Assembly: GCA_003134655.1 (NCBI GenBank)
Contig: PLBY01000084.1
Span: forward strand, 54,657-118,656
From: Acidobacteriaceae bacterium
GTDB lineage: Bacteria > Acidobacteriota > Terriglobia > Terriglobales > Acidobacteriaceae
Length of the DNA: 64,000 nt
Direction of reading: 5' to 3'
Shown here: one piece after another, positions 34,771-42,068 of the stretch
Numbering within the stretch: position 1 is the first letter of the stretch
Layout: each line of letters starts with the position of its first letter
The notes under the pieces: model-generated
The model's input: only the letters and a program-made list of their open reading frames with translations
What the model was told of the DNA's origin: nothing
Databases searched by the model: none
Translations under genes and position numbers: made by a program

Positions 34771-36654
34771 GTGCAATTCGGTTGGCCCAATCGTGTTCTT
34801 TGCTGTCTTCCCCTTGGCCTGCTTCTAGCAGGCTGCGGCGGCAACAGTTCGATGGTGACAAGCGCCGCAGCTCCCTCCATCACAACCCAGCCCTCGAACC
34901 AGACGGTCACCGTCGGGTCAGCAGCAACCTTCTCCGTCGCGGCAAGCGGCACCACTCCCTTGACCTACCAATGGCAAAAGAGCACGACGCCAATCACGGG
35001 CGCGACCGCGGCGAACTACACGACGGCTGCAACCACCTCCTCCGACAACGGATCGCAATTTGAAGTGGTCGTGACCAATTCGGTCGGCACCATAACCAGC
35101 AACGCGGCCACGCTTACGGTCACTGCAGTGGTCCCCTCCGCCACCGACGTGTTGACCTACCACAACGACATCGCCCGCACCGGACAGAATCTGAATGAAA
35201 CCATGCTGACCGCAAGCAACGTCACATCGGCAAAGTTCGGCAAACTCGGCTTCTACTCTGTCGATGGCCTGGTCGACGCCCAGCCCCTTTACGCCTCCAG
35301 CGTCGCAGTGCCGAGTAACGGTACCCACAACCTGCTGATCGCCGCGACGGAGCATGATTCGGTCTATGCCTTCGATGCAGACACCGGCGCAACGATCTGG
35401 CATACCTCCATGCTGAAGTCAGGCGAGACAACTTCAGACAACCGCGGCTGCGGCCAGGTGACGCCCGAGATTGGCGTTACCTCGACTCCTGTTATTGATC
35501 GTACGGGCGGGGCGAACGGAGTTGTATACGTCGTCGCCATGTCCAAGGATGGCTCGGGCAATTACCACCAGCGCCTCCACGCTCTCGATCTCGCGCTGGG
35601 TACGGAATTGTTCAGCGGCCCCGCGGAGATTCAGGCTACGTATCCCGGAACGGGCGACAACAGCAACGGCGCCAACGTAGTCTTCGACCCCGGACAGTAC
35701 GAGGAGCGGGCCGGGCTGCTTCTCATGAACGGCGTCGTGTACACGGGCTGGGCCTCGCACTGCGACATCCGTCCCTACACCGGATGGGTCATCGCCTATG
35801 ACAGATCTACTCTGGCACAAACCAGCGTGCTCGACGTGACTCCGAACGGCAACGAAGGCGCGATTTGGATGGCAGGCGCCGGACTGGCCGCGGACACTTC
35901 GAGCAACATCTACTTCCTCGACGCCAACGGCGACTTCGATACGACGCTGAATTCCAGCGGCTTTCCCGCCAACGGCGACTACGGCAACGCCTTCATAAAG
36001 CTCTCGACCTCCAGCGGACTCGCTGTGTCCGATTATTTCGAGATGGACAATCAGTCATCGGAGAATGGAAGCGACACCGACCTGGGATCCGGGGGAGCCA
36101 TGGTCCTTCCCGACCTCAGCGACGGAGCCGGCCACACGATGCACCTCGCGGTGGGCGCAGGCAAGGATTCGAACCTATACGTCGTGAACCGCGACTCGAT
36201 GGGAAAATTCAACGCCACCAACAACAACAGTATTTACCAAGAACTCGCTGGGGCGTTGCCGGGCGGCGTCTGGGCCATGCCCGCATACTTCAACAACACG
36301 GTGTACTTCGGATCGGTGGGAAGCCCGATTCAGGCGTTCACGATCACGAACGCAAAGTTGTCGACCAGTGCCACAGCCCACACCGCCAACAGTTTCGGAT
36401 ATCCCGGAGCGACTCCGAGCGTCTCGGCCAATGGCACCAGCAATGGGATTGTGTGGGCCGTTGAGAACAGCAATCCGGCCACGCTGCACGCCTTCGACGC
36501 CAGCACACTGAACGAACTCTACAACAGCAACCAGGCCGCCAGCAGCCGCGACAATTTCGGCAACGGCAACAAGTTCATGGTGCCCACAATCGTGAACGGA
36601 AAGGTCTTCGTAGGAACACCCAACGGAGTAGCGGTGTTCGGCTTGCTACCGTAA
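34771..36654 (+). CDS. PQQ/Ig-like lipoprotein with beta-propeller
   Basis: The GTG at 34771 lies 6 bases behind GGGAGGT. A lipoprotein signal ending in LLAGC is followed by an Ig-like domain (PSNQTVTVGSAATFSVAASG, residues 45-130) and a beta-propeller with repeated blade motifs (YAFDADTGATIWHTS, LHALDLALGTELF) resembling quinoprotein-like or pyrroloquinoline quinone repeat propellers. No PQQ-binding residues were confirmed, so it is probably a structural or binding protein on the outer surface. It ends just before a REP element next to the RAYT gene. Confidence 0.82.
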   Translation: MQFGWPNRVLCCLPLGLLLAGCGGNSSMVTSAAAPSITTQPSNQTVTVGSAATFSVAASGTTPLTYQWQKSTTPITGATAANYTTAATTSSDNGSQFEVVVTNSVGTITSNAATLTVTAVVPSATDVLTYHNDIARTGQNLNETMLTASNVTSAKFGKLGFYSVDGLVDAQPLYASSVAVPSNGTHNLLIAATEHDSVYAFDADTGATIWHTSMLKSGETTSDNRGCGQVTPEIGVTSTPVIDRTGGANGVVYVVAMSKDGSGNYHQRLHALDLALGTELFSGPAEIQATYPGTGDNSNGANVVFDPGQYEERAGLLLMNGVVYTGWASHCDIRPYTGWVIAYDRSTLAQTSVLDVTPNGNEGAIWMAGAGLAADTSSNIYFLDANGDFDTTLNSSGFPANGDYGNAFIKLSTSSGLAVSDYFEMDNQSSENGSDTDLGSGGAMVLPDLSDGAGHTMHLAVGAGKDSNLYVVNRDSMGKFNATNNNSIYQELAGALPGGVWAMPAYFNNTVYFGSVGSPIQAFTITNAKLSTSATAHTANSFGYPGATPSVSANGTSNGIVWAVENSNPATLHAFDASTLNELYNSNQAASSRDNFGNGNKFMVPTIVNGKVFVGTPNGVAVFGLLP

Positions 36655-36679
36655 AGCCAAGCGGATGTAGGCTTCGAAA

Positions 36680-36727
36680 ATGTGGGGACAGCCGCCCTCG
36701 GCTGTCCGCTGGGCGAAGCCCAGCTGA
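36680..36727 (+). repeat. REP-like two-hairpin element, copy 3
   Basis: First hairpin GGACAGCCG/CGGCTGTCC with loop CCCT, second hairpin GCTGGGC/GCCCAGC with loop GAA. It lies 10 bases from the stop of the RAYT gene. Confidence 0.92.
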
Positions 36728-36736
36728 TTTTTGCGG

Positions 36737-37225
36737 TCACCGAACGAGCGTAAAGGGATTCACCAAAGCCTTCGTCCACAGCCAAGGATACTGCTTCCAC
36801 TCCTGAACCAAGCCTGCCCGCACAGGGTTCTCGATCAAGTACTGGATCTTCGCGTCAAGCCCCTCCGACGACCGCAACACATGATCGAAGGATTTCGCCT
36901 GCCACACTCGCCCCTTGCGTCCGAGCGCCCGATTGATCTTGTGAGCCGCTGCACCCTTAATCGCATCCATGATTTTAGCGAGTGAGTAGACTTCCATTCC
37001 TTGGTGATCGACCAGCGGTGTGAAGATCAAATGAACATGATCCGGCATCACGACTGCGACGCGCAGGTCGTACTTCGATCGATTGTCGCGCAAACAGCAT
37101 TCCAGCACGATACACCGCACGCACTCGGGCAGTATCCACCGTTGATCAGTGCAGAAAGTCACAAAGTGTTGCCGATCATCAACCTGAAGATGAGGAAGCT
37201 GCCTTCGATAAAAAGCCTGCGGCAT
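36737..37225 (-). mobile_element. REP-associated tyrosine transposase (RAYT, TnpA_REP)
   Basis: This is a coding gene for a 162-residue IS200-like transposase; the ATG at 37225 (MPQAFYRRQLPHLQVDD) is preferred over a long leader ORF to 37435, most of which is translated repeat. The motif VMPDHVHLIFTP near residue 60 contains the HUH pair (HVH) of the REP-type transposases. The catalytic tyrosine is probably in the C-terminal IQYLIENPVRAGLV segment, as in other RAYTs. These enzymes cut and process REP palindromes and are single-copy, non-mobile or domesticated. Copies of a two-hairpin element flank it at 36680, 37239 and 37383. Confidence 0.92.
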
Positions 37226-37238
37226 AAAGTTTTGATTT

Positions 37239-37284
37239 ATGTGGGGACAGCCGCCTTCGGCTGTCCGCGAAGCGAAGCTTCGCG
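37239..37284 (+). repeat. REP-like two-hairpin element, copy 4
   Basis: First hairpin GGACAGCCG/CGGCTGTCC with loop CCTT, second hairpin CGCGAAGC/GCTTCGCG with loop GAA. It is 13 bases upstream of the RAYT start. Confidence 0.92.
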
Positions 37285-37382
37285 ATTTTGATTCTAGTGC
37301 CACATCTGTTGGGGGGCTGAGTGTTTTCGGTGGAGTTGGAAAGAGGAGATTCCAGTTCGGGAATTCAGTTCCTGGCGAGCAA

Positions 37383-37427
37383 GGCGAGCTTCGCTCGCCG
37401 GACAGCCGATGGCGGCTGTCCCCACAT
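37383..37427 (-). repeat. REP-like two-hairpin element, copy 5 (inverted)
   Basis: The reverse orientation of the family: stem GGCGAGC/GCTCGCC with loop GAA (as read on the minus strand) and stem GGACAGCCG/CGGCTGTCC with loop CCAT. With copy 4 it forms a converging pair upstream of the RAYT gene, like a bacterial interspersed mosaic element. Confidence 0.9.
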
Positions 37428-37456
37428 AAACTCACGTCGACGAAGACGGCAGTTCT

Positions 37457-38746
37457 CTAAGGCTCGATCAGAGCGGCTATCATTTTCTTGCCCACCCTAA
37501 TAACCACCCGTGCAGGAGTCCCATGAAACACAACGGGAAGGCCTGGTGTGGTCCATGTTTCCCCCTGCGTGCCATCCGATCTTAGAAGATAGACCGACCC
37601 CGCTTTAAGTTTCCTGCCGGCATCCGTGACGGATTCGGCCAGCCCGCAAATGACCAGCAGTCGGTCTAGTCGGACCCATAGGTAGCCGTCGCCTGCGCCA
37701 GGTGGGGCGCCATCTAGTCGAATCTTCTCGTAACTAACGCGAACCTCATCGATGTCGTTAGGAAGATTGTCCGGACGAAGCTCCCTCTGTCGGTGCTTCG
37801 CCCAATCCCCCCCTGCCTTCTCCGCCGCCTCCGCCGAATGAAAGTCCGCCACGATCCTCCGCGCCAGATCCTTCTTCGCCGCCATCGGATGCGTCGCCGT
37901 CTTCATCTTCTCGATGTCCGCCACCTGCACATCCGTCAGCAGTTCGTAGTAACGCCACATCATCCCGTCAGAGATGCTCATGATCTTCCCGTACATCTCC
38001 AGCGGCGGCTCGTGAATGCCGATCGCATTCCCCAGCGACTTCGACATCTTCTGCACGCCGTCGAGCCCTTCGAGAATCGGCGTAGTCAGCACCACCTGCG
38101 ACTCCTGCCCGTATGAGCGCTGCAACTCGCGCCCCACCAGCAGATTGAACTTCTGGTCGGTGCCTCCCAACTCAACATCGGCCTCTAGCGCAACCGAGTC
38201 ATACCCTTGCACCAGCGGATAGAGCAGTTCATGCACGGAAATCGGTTTCTCTTCCTGAAACCGCTTGTGAAAGTCCTCCCGCTCCAGCAACTGCGACACC
38301 GTGTACTTCGCCATCAACCGCACAAAATCATCGGACGTGAACGCGCCCATCCACCGCCGGTTGAAATCGATCACCGTCTTCTTCGGGTCAAGAATCTTGA
38401 AAACCTGCGCTTTATAGGTCTCCGCATTCTGCTCAACCTGCTCACGGCTGAGCGGCGGACGCGTCGCCGAGCGCCCCGTCGGATCGCCGATCATCCCGGT
38501 GAAATCGCCAATCAGAAAGACCGCCGTGTGCCCCAGATCCTGAAAGTGCTTGAGCTTCCGCAGCACCACGGTATGCCCCAAATGCAGATCGGGAGCAGTC
38601 GGGTCCATCCCCAGCTTCACGCGCAAGGGCTTGCCTGTAGTCCGCGACTTCTCCAGCTTGGCGCGCAGTTCGCCCTCGCGAATGATTTCCGCGGAGCCCT
38701 TCTTGAGATAGGTTAGCTGCTCGTCGACAGGTGCGAAGTTTGACAT
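37457..38746 (-). CDS. tyrS: tyrosyl-tRNA synthetase
   Basis: The protein has 429 residues from ATG 38746; a second ATG at 38758 adds MSFL and overlaps a TATAAT box. Class I motifs are visible: [11 protein letters not shown] near 50 and KMSKS near 235. The C-terminal S4 domain ([16 protein letters not shown]) is present. It charges tRNA-Tyr. Codon usage in the C-terminal 90 residues (about 37457-37755) is visibly less GC3-biased than the rest of the gene. The gene ends 29 bases from an inverted REP copy. Confidence 0.96.
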   Translation of the reverse strand: MSNFAPVDEQLTYLKKGSAEIIREGELRAKLEKSRTTGKPLRVKLGMDPTAPDLHLGHTVVLRKLKHFQDLGHTAVFLIGDFTGMIGDPTGRSATRPPLSREQVEQNAETYKAQVFKILDPKKTVIDFNRRWMGAFTSDDFVRLMAKYTVSQLLEREDFHKRFQEEKPISVHELLYPLVQGYDSVALEADVELGGTDQKFNLLVGRELQRSYGQESQVVLTTPILEGLDGVQKMSKSLGNAIGIHEPPLEMYGKIMSISDGMMWRYYELLTDVQVADIEKMKTATHPMAAKKDLARRIVADFHSAEAAEKAGGDWAKHRQRELRPDNLPNDIDEVRVSYEKIRLDGAPPGAGDGYLWVRLDRLLVICGLAESVTDAGRKLKAGSVYLLRSDGTQGETWTTPGLPVVFHGTPARVVIRVGKKMIAALIEP

Positions 38747-38756
38747 GAGAAAGGAC

Positions 38757-38762
38757 ATTATA
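38757..38762 (-). promoter_or_regulatory. possible -10 box of tyrS
   Basis: TATAAT on the minus strand lies 11 bases ahead of the ATG at 38746. If used, the transcript would start within a few bases of that ATG and be nearly leaderless. No clear -35 is seen 17 bases further up (TCGGCC), so this is tentative. Confidence 0.35.
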
Positions 38763-38831
38763 AGGAATGGCCTGCGAAAGGCCGAATCGGAGCGCTAGAA
38801 TGTTGGACTGCTGAACCCAGAAAAAATGCCT

Positions 38832-38925
38832 GTCATCCTGAGCGGCGGTCCTTGCCGCGAAGGATCTATGCAGTCCCAGCCAGTTGCATAGGCCCCTTCG
38901 CTGACAAACCGCCGCTCCCTATGAC
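38832..38925. repeat. family B MITE-like repeat, copy 3 (long form, degenerate right end)
   Basis: Left end GTCATCCTGAGCGGCGG matches the other copies; the right end CCGCTCCCTATGAC has two or three mismatches to the inverted left end. The interior CGAAGGATCTATGCAGTCC and TTGCATAGGCCCCTTCG is conserved. It lies in the tyrS-GNAT divergent intergenic region. Confidence 0.85.
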
Positions 38926-38944
38926 AAAAATGGATGCTTAGCGG

Positions 38945-39493
38945 GTGAGTGTGCAAATCAGAAAGGCCGTAGCCGCCGACGTCCCCCGGCTGCGGGAAAT
39001 CATCGAAGCGTCCGTCCGCGGACTCCAGTCCAACGACTACTCTCCCGCCCAGATCGAAGGCGCGCTCCGCTCGGTGTACGGCGTGGACAGCCAGTTGATC
39101 GCGGACGGAACCTATCTGGTCGCAGAAGAAATATCTGAAGCCGATCCCGTAATCGTCGCCTGCGGCGGCTGGAGTAGACGCAAAACGCTATACGGCGGCG
39201 ATCAGTATTCCGGACGCGAAGACTCCCTGCTCGACCCCGCGCGCGAAGCCGCCAAAATCCGCGCCTTCTTCGTCCACCCGAAATATGCCCGCCAAGGCAT
39301 CGGCAGCCTGATCCTCCAGGCCTGTGAAGATGCGGCGAGAGCCGCCGGTTTCACACGACTGGAAATGGGAGCCACGTTAAGCGGCGTAGCCTTCTACAAA
39401 GCGAAGGGATATGTCGAAGTTGAGAATCAGACGGTCCCGCTCGCAAACGGCGAAACACTTCCGATTGTGAAAATGACGAAGGAACTCACATAA
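38945..39493 (+). CDS. GNAT-family N-acetyltransferase
   Basis: The 182 residues from GTG 38945 begin VSVQIRKAVAADVPRLREII and include the acetyl-CoA-binding motif (FFVHPKYARQGIGSLILQACED), with the R/Q-x-x-G-x-G/A form. A C-terminal GVAFYKAKGYVEVENQTV completes the fold. The acceptor substrate is unknown. The gene is convergent with purN. Confidence 0.88.
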   Translation: MSVQIRKAVAADVPRLREIIEASVRGLQSNDYSPAQIEGALRSVYGVDSQLIADGTYLVAEEISEADPVIVACGGWSRRKTLYGGDQYSGREDSLLDPAREAAKIRAFFVHPKYARQGIGSLILQACEDAARAAGFTRLEMGATLSGVAFYKAKGYVEVENQTVPLANGETLPIVKMTKELT

Positions 39494-39512
39494 ACGTCGA
39501 CCGCAAAGTAAC

Positions 39513-40142
39513 TCACTCCTGCATTCTGACTTCTGCCTTCTGGCCCGCCACGAGCCGTCGCCCGACAACTTCGAACCTTCCAGCCAAAACGATTTTGATC
39601 GCTTCCGTGTAAGCGATATGTTCTTGCTCGAGAATGCGCGCCGAAAGCGTGTGTTCATCATCGCCATTAAGCACGGGCACCGTCTTCTGCACGATGATCG
39701 CCCCATGATCAAGCTCTTCATCCACGAAATGTACCGTGCACCCGGAGACTTTCACGCCGTAAGCGAACGCCTGCTCCTGCGCCTCCAGCCCCGGAAACGC
39801 CGGCAACAGCGACGGATGAATATTCAAGATCCTGTGCGGAAACTGCTGCACGAACCACGGCGACAGCAACCGCATATACCCCGCAAGACAAACTAACCCG
39901 ACGCCATGCTGCTTCAGCGCACCGACAACCTCGCGGTCGTGTTCCTCGCGCGGCCTGCCCTTGGAAGGAATCACCAGCGCCGTCAGCCCTCGCGCGCGCG
40001 CAGTCGCGATTCCCGGCACGTCGGCCTTGTTCGAAATGACGACAGAAATCCGCGCATCCGGAATGCGCCCCGCATCAATGCTGTCAGCAATGGCAACGAA
40101 GTTCGACCCGCGCCCGGAGAGAAGTATGCCGAGGGATTTCAT
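39513..40142 (-). CDS. purN: phosphoribosylglycinamide formyltransferase
   Basis: The 209 residues start MKSLGILLSGRGSNFVAIAD, typical of PurN, and carry LAGYMRLLSP, the formyltransferase signature ILNIHPSLLPAFPG and the catalytic HFVDEELDHG. The enzyme formylates glycinamide ribonucleotide using 10-formyl-THF in purine synthesis. It lies 166 bases downstream of purM on the same strand. Confidence 0.96.
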   Translation of the reverse strand: MKSLGILLSGRGSNFVAIADSIDAGRIPDARISVVISNKADVPGIATARARGLTALVIPSKGRPREEHDREVVGALKQHGVGLVCLAGYMRLLSPWFVQQFPHRILNIHPSLLPAFPGLEAQEQAFAYGVKVSGCTVHFVDEELDHGAIIVQKTVPVLNGDDEHTLSARILEQEHIAYTEAIKIVLAGRFEVVGRRLVAGQKAEVRMQE

Positions 40143-40160
40143 TCAGGCAACATCATAATT

Positions 40161-40301
40161 CACCACGGAGACACAGATGCACCGAGAAGACTGCGGAAAG
40201 AGACCGTGAAAAGGACGCGACAGTTGGAAGTCGAAGAATGAAGATGGAAGTCGAAGAATCAAAAGGCAAGGTTTTCTCTGTGTCTCCGCGCCTCCGTGGT
40301 G
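40161..40301. repeat. imperfect inverted repeat in the purM-purN spacer
   Basis: CACCACGGAGACACAGA at 40161-40177 and TCTGTGTCTCC...CTCCGTGGTG at 40277-40301 are inverted copies with an 8-base insertion on the right. Between them are short direct repeats of GGAAGTCGAAGAAT. No ORF is present, so it separates the two genes of a likely operon. Confidence 0.7.
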
Positions 40302-40308
40302 AACGCTC

Positions 40309-41364
40309 CTAGCTGTACGTGACCTTGCGCTCGCCCTTCACGATCCGTCCGATCGTGTAAGCCTTCTCGCCCACACGCTCCAGCACCGACTGGGCTTTCT
40401 TGAATTTCGCCGAAGGAACCACCAGCAACATCCCAAGGCCCATGTTGAACGTCCGCAGCATCTCGTCCTGCGGTACACTCCCCAACTGCTGCAGATGCTC
40501 AAAGATCGGAAGCACCGGCCACGACCCCAATTCGATCACCGCAGCCGTCCCGCGCGGCAACACGCGCGGCAAATTCTCGGTGATACCGCCGCCCGTAACA
40601 TGCGCCAGAGCCGCCACGCATTGCCCGTCGATCAGTTTCCTCAGCGCCGGCCAGTAGCTCTTATGCGTGCGCATCAACTCGTTGCCGACCTTATTCTTCA
40701 CCTCGTTGACGTACGTATCGGCCGAATAGTGCGCAACCTCGAACAGCAACTTTCGCGCCAGCGAATATCCATTGGTGTGCAGCCCGTTCGACGGCAGCCC
40801 TAAAATGATGTCGCCAATCTGCACGTCTTTCCCGGTGATGATCTTCTCGCGCTCCACCACGCCCACAATAAATCCCGCCAGATCATACTCTCCATCCGGA
40901 TAAAACCCTGGCATCTCGGCCGTCTCGCCACCAATCAGTGCGCACCCATTGTGCTTGCACGCGTCGGCAATGCCTTCTACAACTTTCTCCGCAATCGACG
41001 GATCCAGCGTCCCGGTCGCCAGGTAATCCATGAAAAACAGCGGCGCCGCTCCCTGCACCGCAATGTCATTGACGCAGTGGTTGACCAGATCGGCCCCCAC
41101 CGTCGAGTGCAGGTCCATCTCAAACGCAATCTTCAGCTTCGTGCCCACGCCGTCGACGCTCGACACCAGCACCGGATCGGTGTACTTCGTCTTGTCCACC
41201 GCAAACAGCCCGCCAAACCCGCCAATCTCGCTCAGCACGCCGCGCGTAAACGTCTTGTGCGCCAGGTACTTGATGCGCTGCTTGGTGCGGTTGGCGCGGC
41301 TAATGTCCACACCGGCATCGGCGTAGGTGATCGGCGTCGGGCTGGGTGTGGGAGTTTTGGCCAC
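40309..41364 (-). CDS. purM: phosphoribosylformylglycinamidine cyclo-ligase
   Basis: The 351 residues from GTG 41364 (preceded by GGAAG) contain the AIRS signatures: TYADAGVDISRANRTKQRI, VSSVDGVGTKLKIA and HVTGGGITENLPRVLP. It makes 5-aminoimidazole ribonucleotide from FGAM with ATP. PurN follows downstream. The N-terminus is proline-rich (KTPTPSPTPITY). Confidence 0.96.
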   Translation of the reverse strand: MAKTPTPSPTPITYADAGVDISRANRTKQRIKYLAHKTFTRGVLSEIGGFGGLFAVDKTKYTDPVLVSSVDGVGTKLKIAFEMDLHSTVGADLVNHCVNDIAVQGAAPLFFMDYLATGTLDPSIAEKVVEGIADACKHNGCALIGGETAEMPGFYPDGEYDLAGFIVGVVEREKIITGKDVQIGDIILGLPSNGLHTNGYSLARKLLFEVAHYSADTYVNEVKNKVGNELMRTHKSYWPALRKLIDGQCVAALAHVTGGGITENLPRVLPRGTAAVIELGSWPVLPIFEHLQQLGSVPQDEMLRTFNMGLGMLLVVPSAKFKKAQSVLERVGEKAYTIGRIVKGERKVTYS

Positions 41365-41568
41365 AGATTTCTTCCGCGTGTTTCGTAATCCTTGCGTGGG
41401 GTTAGCGCCGGGTGCCGAAGCAGCAACCTAAGGCCGCTCATTGTAGCACGTTCATAAAGCGGCTTGGGGACCAGCAGGTGAGCTTTGAATTATCGAACAG
41501 AAAACCTTCAGGTACACTCCATGCGCATTCCGCGAGCGCGCACGCCCGTTCGCCAGCGCGGGCCCGGA

Positions 41569-41739
41569 CTAATGAGAGATGAAGTCCGAGAAGAAGTAAG
41601 CCAGAACTCCGAACAACGCGAGACCAGAAATACCGTAGGCTGTCAGAACCCACGCTCCGCGGCCTTCATGTTGCCGGATGGCAGAGGTGGGAGTAGAGGA
41701 CTGCTCCGTAGAAGAGACGACAGGGGCCCGATCTTCCAT
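41569..41739 (-). CDS. small membrane protein
   Basis: The start ATG 41739 lies 7 bases behind GGAGG, a good ribosome binding site. The 56 residues have a hydrophilic N-terminal half (MEDRAPVVSSTEQSS) and one C-terminal membrane helix (LTAYGISGLALFGVLAYFF). I do not recognise it. It is 204 bases upstream of purM on the same strand. A longer ORF starts at 41772. Confidence 0.65.
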   Translation of the reverse strand: MEDRAPVVSSTEQSSTPTSAIRQHEGRGAWVLTAYGISGLALFGVLAYFFSDFISH

Positions 41740-42068
41740 GCAAAAACCTCCAGCGGAAAGATCGTGGCGCAAGTACGTTATGCGTCACGCCTGCCCCGCG
41801 TCATGGCGAGGCAAGACTATCTGAGCGGAATTCTACCCCGGATTTACGCGGGTCGGAGAGAAAAATGTGATCTAAATCACGGTATTTATATGAACAATAG
41901 TTGTCCTATTAAGAAAACACGCCGCGCTGTGACACCCCGATAGCCCGTCTTTCCAGCGCTTCCCCACTTCCTTCCTTGGTCACCGTACTCTCTTCCGAAC
42001 CCGCCATTCTCGCCTGCCCCGCGTGCTGACCCCTGCATGGGATAATAGCTAGGGTTCCTAACCAACTT
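41740..42068. other. 329-base intergenic region with a CRP/FNR-type palindrome
   Basis: The divergent region between the small membrane gene and the DUF3857 gene has no ORF. It becomes AT-rich around 41860-41920 and contains TGTGATCTAAATCACG at 41866-41881, described separately. Confidence 0.6.
41866..41881. promoter_or_regulatory. CRP/FNR-family binding site candidate
   Basis: TGTGATCTAAATCACG holds the perfect half-sites GTGAT and ATCAC separated by four bases, the typical CRP/FNR arrangement. A -10-like TATTAA at 41908-41913 would place the site about 46 bases upstream of a start of transcription on the plus strand (toward the gene at 42069), near a class II activator position. The match is strong, but use by any regulator is inference. 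Confidence 0.5.
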
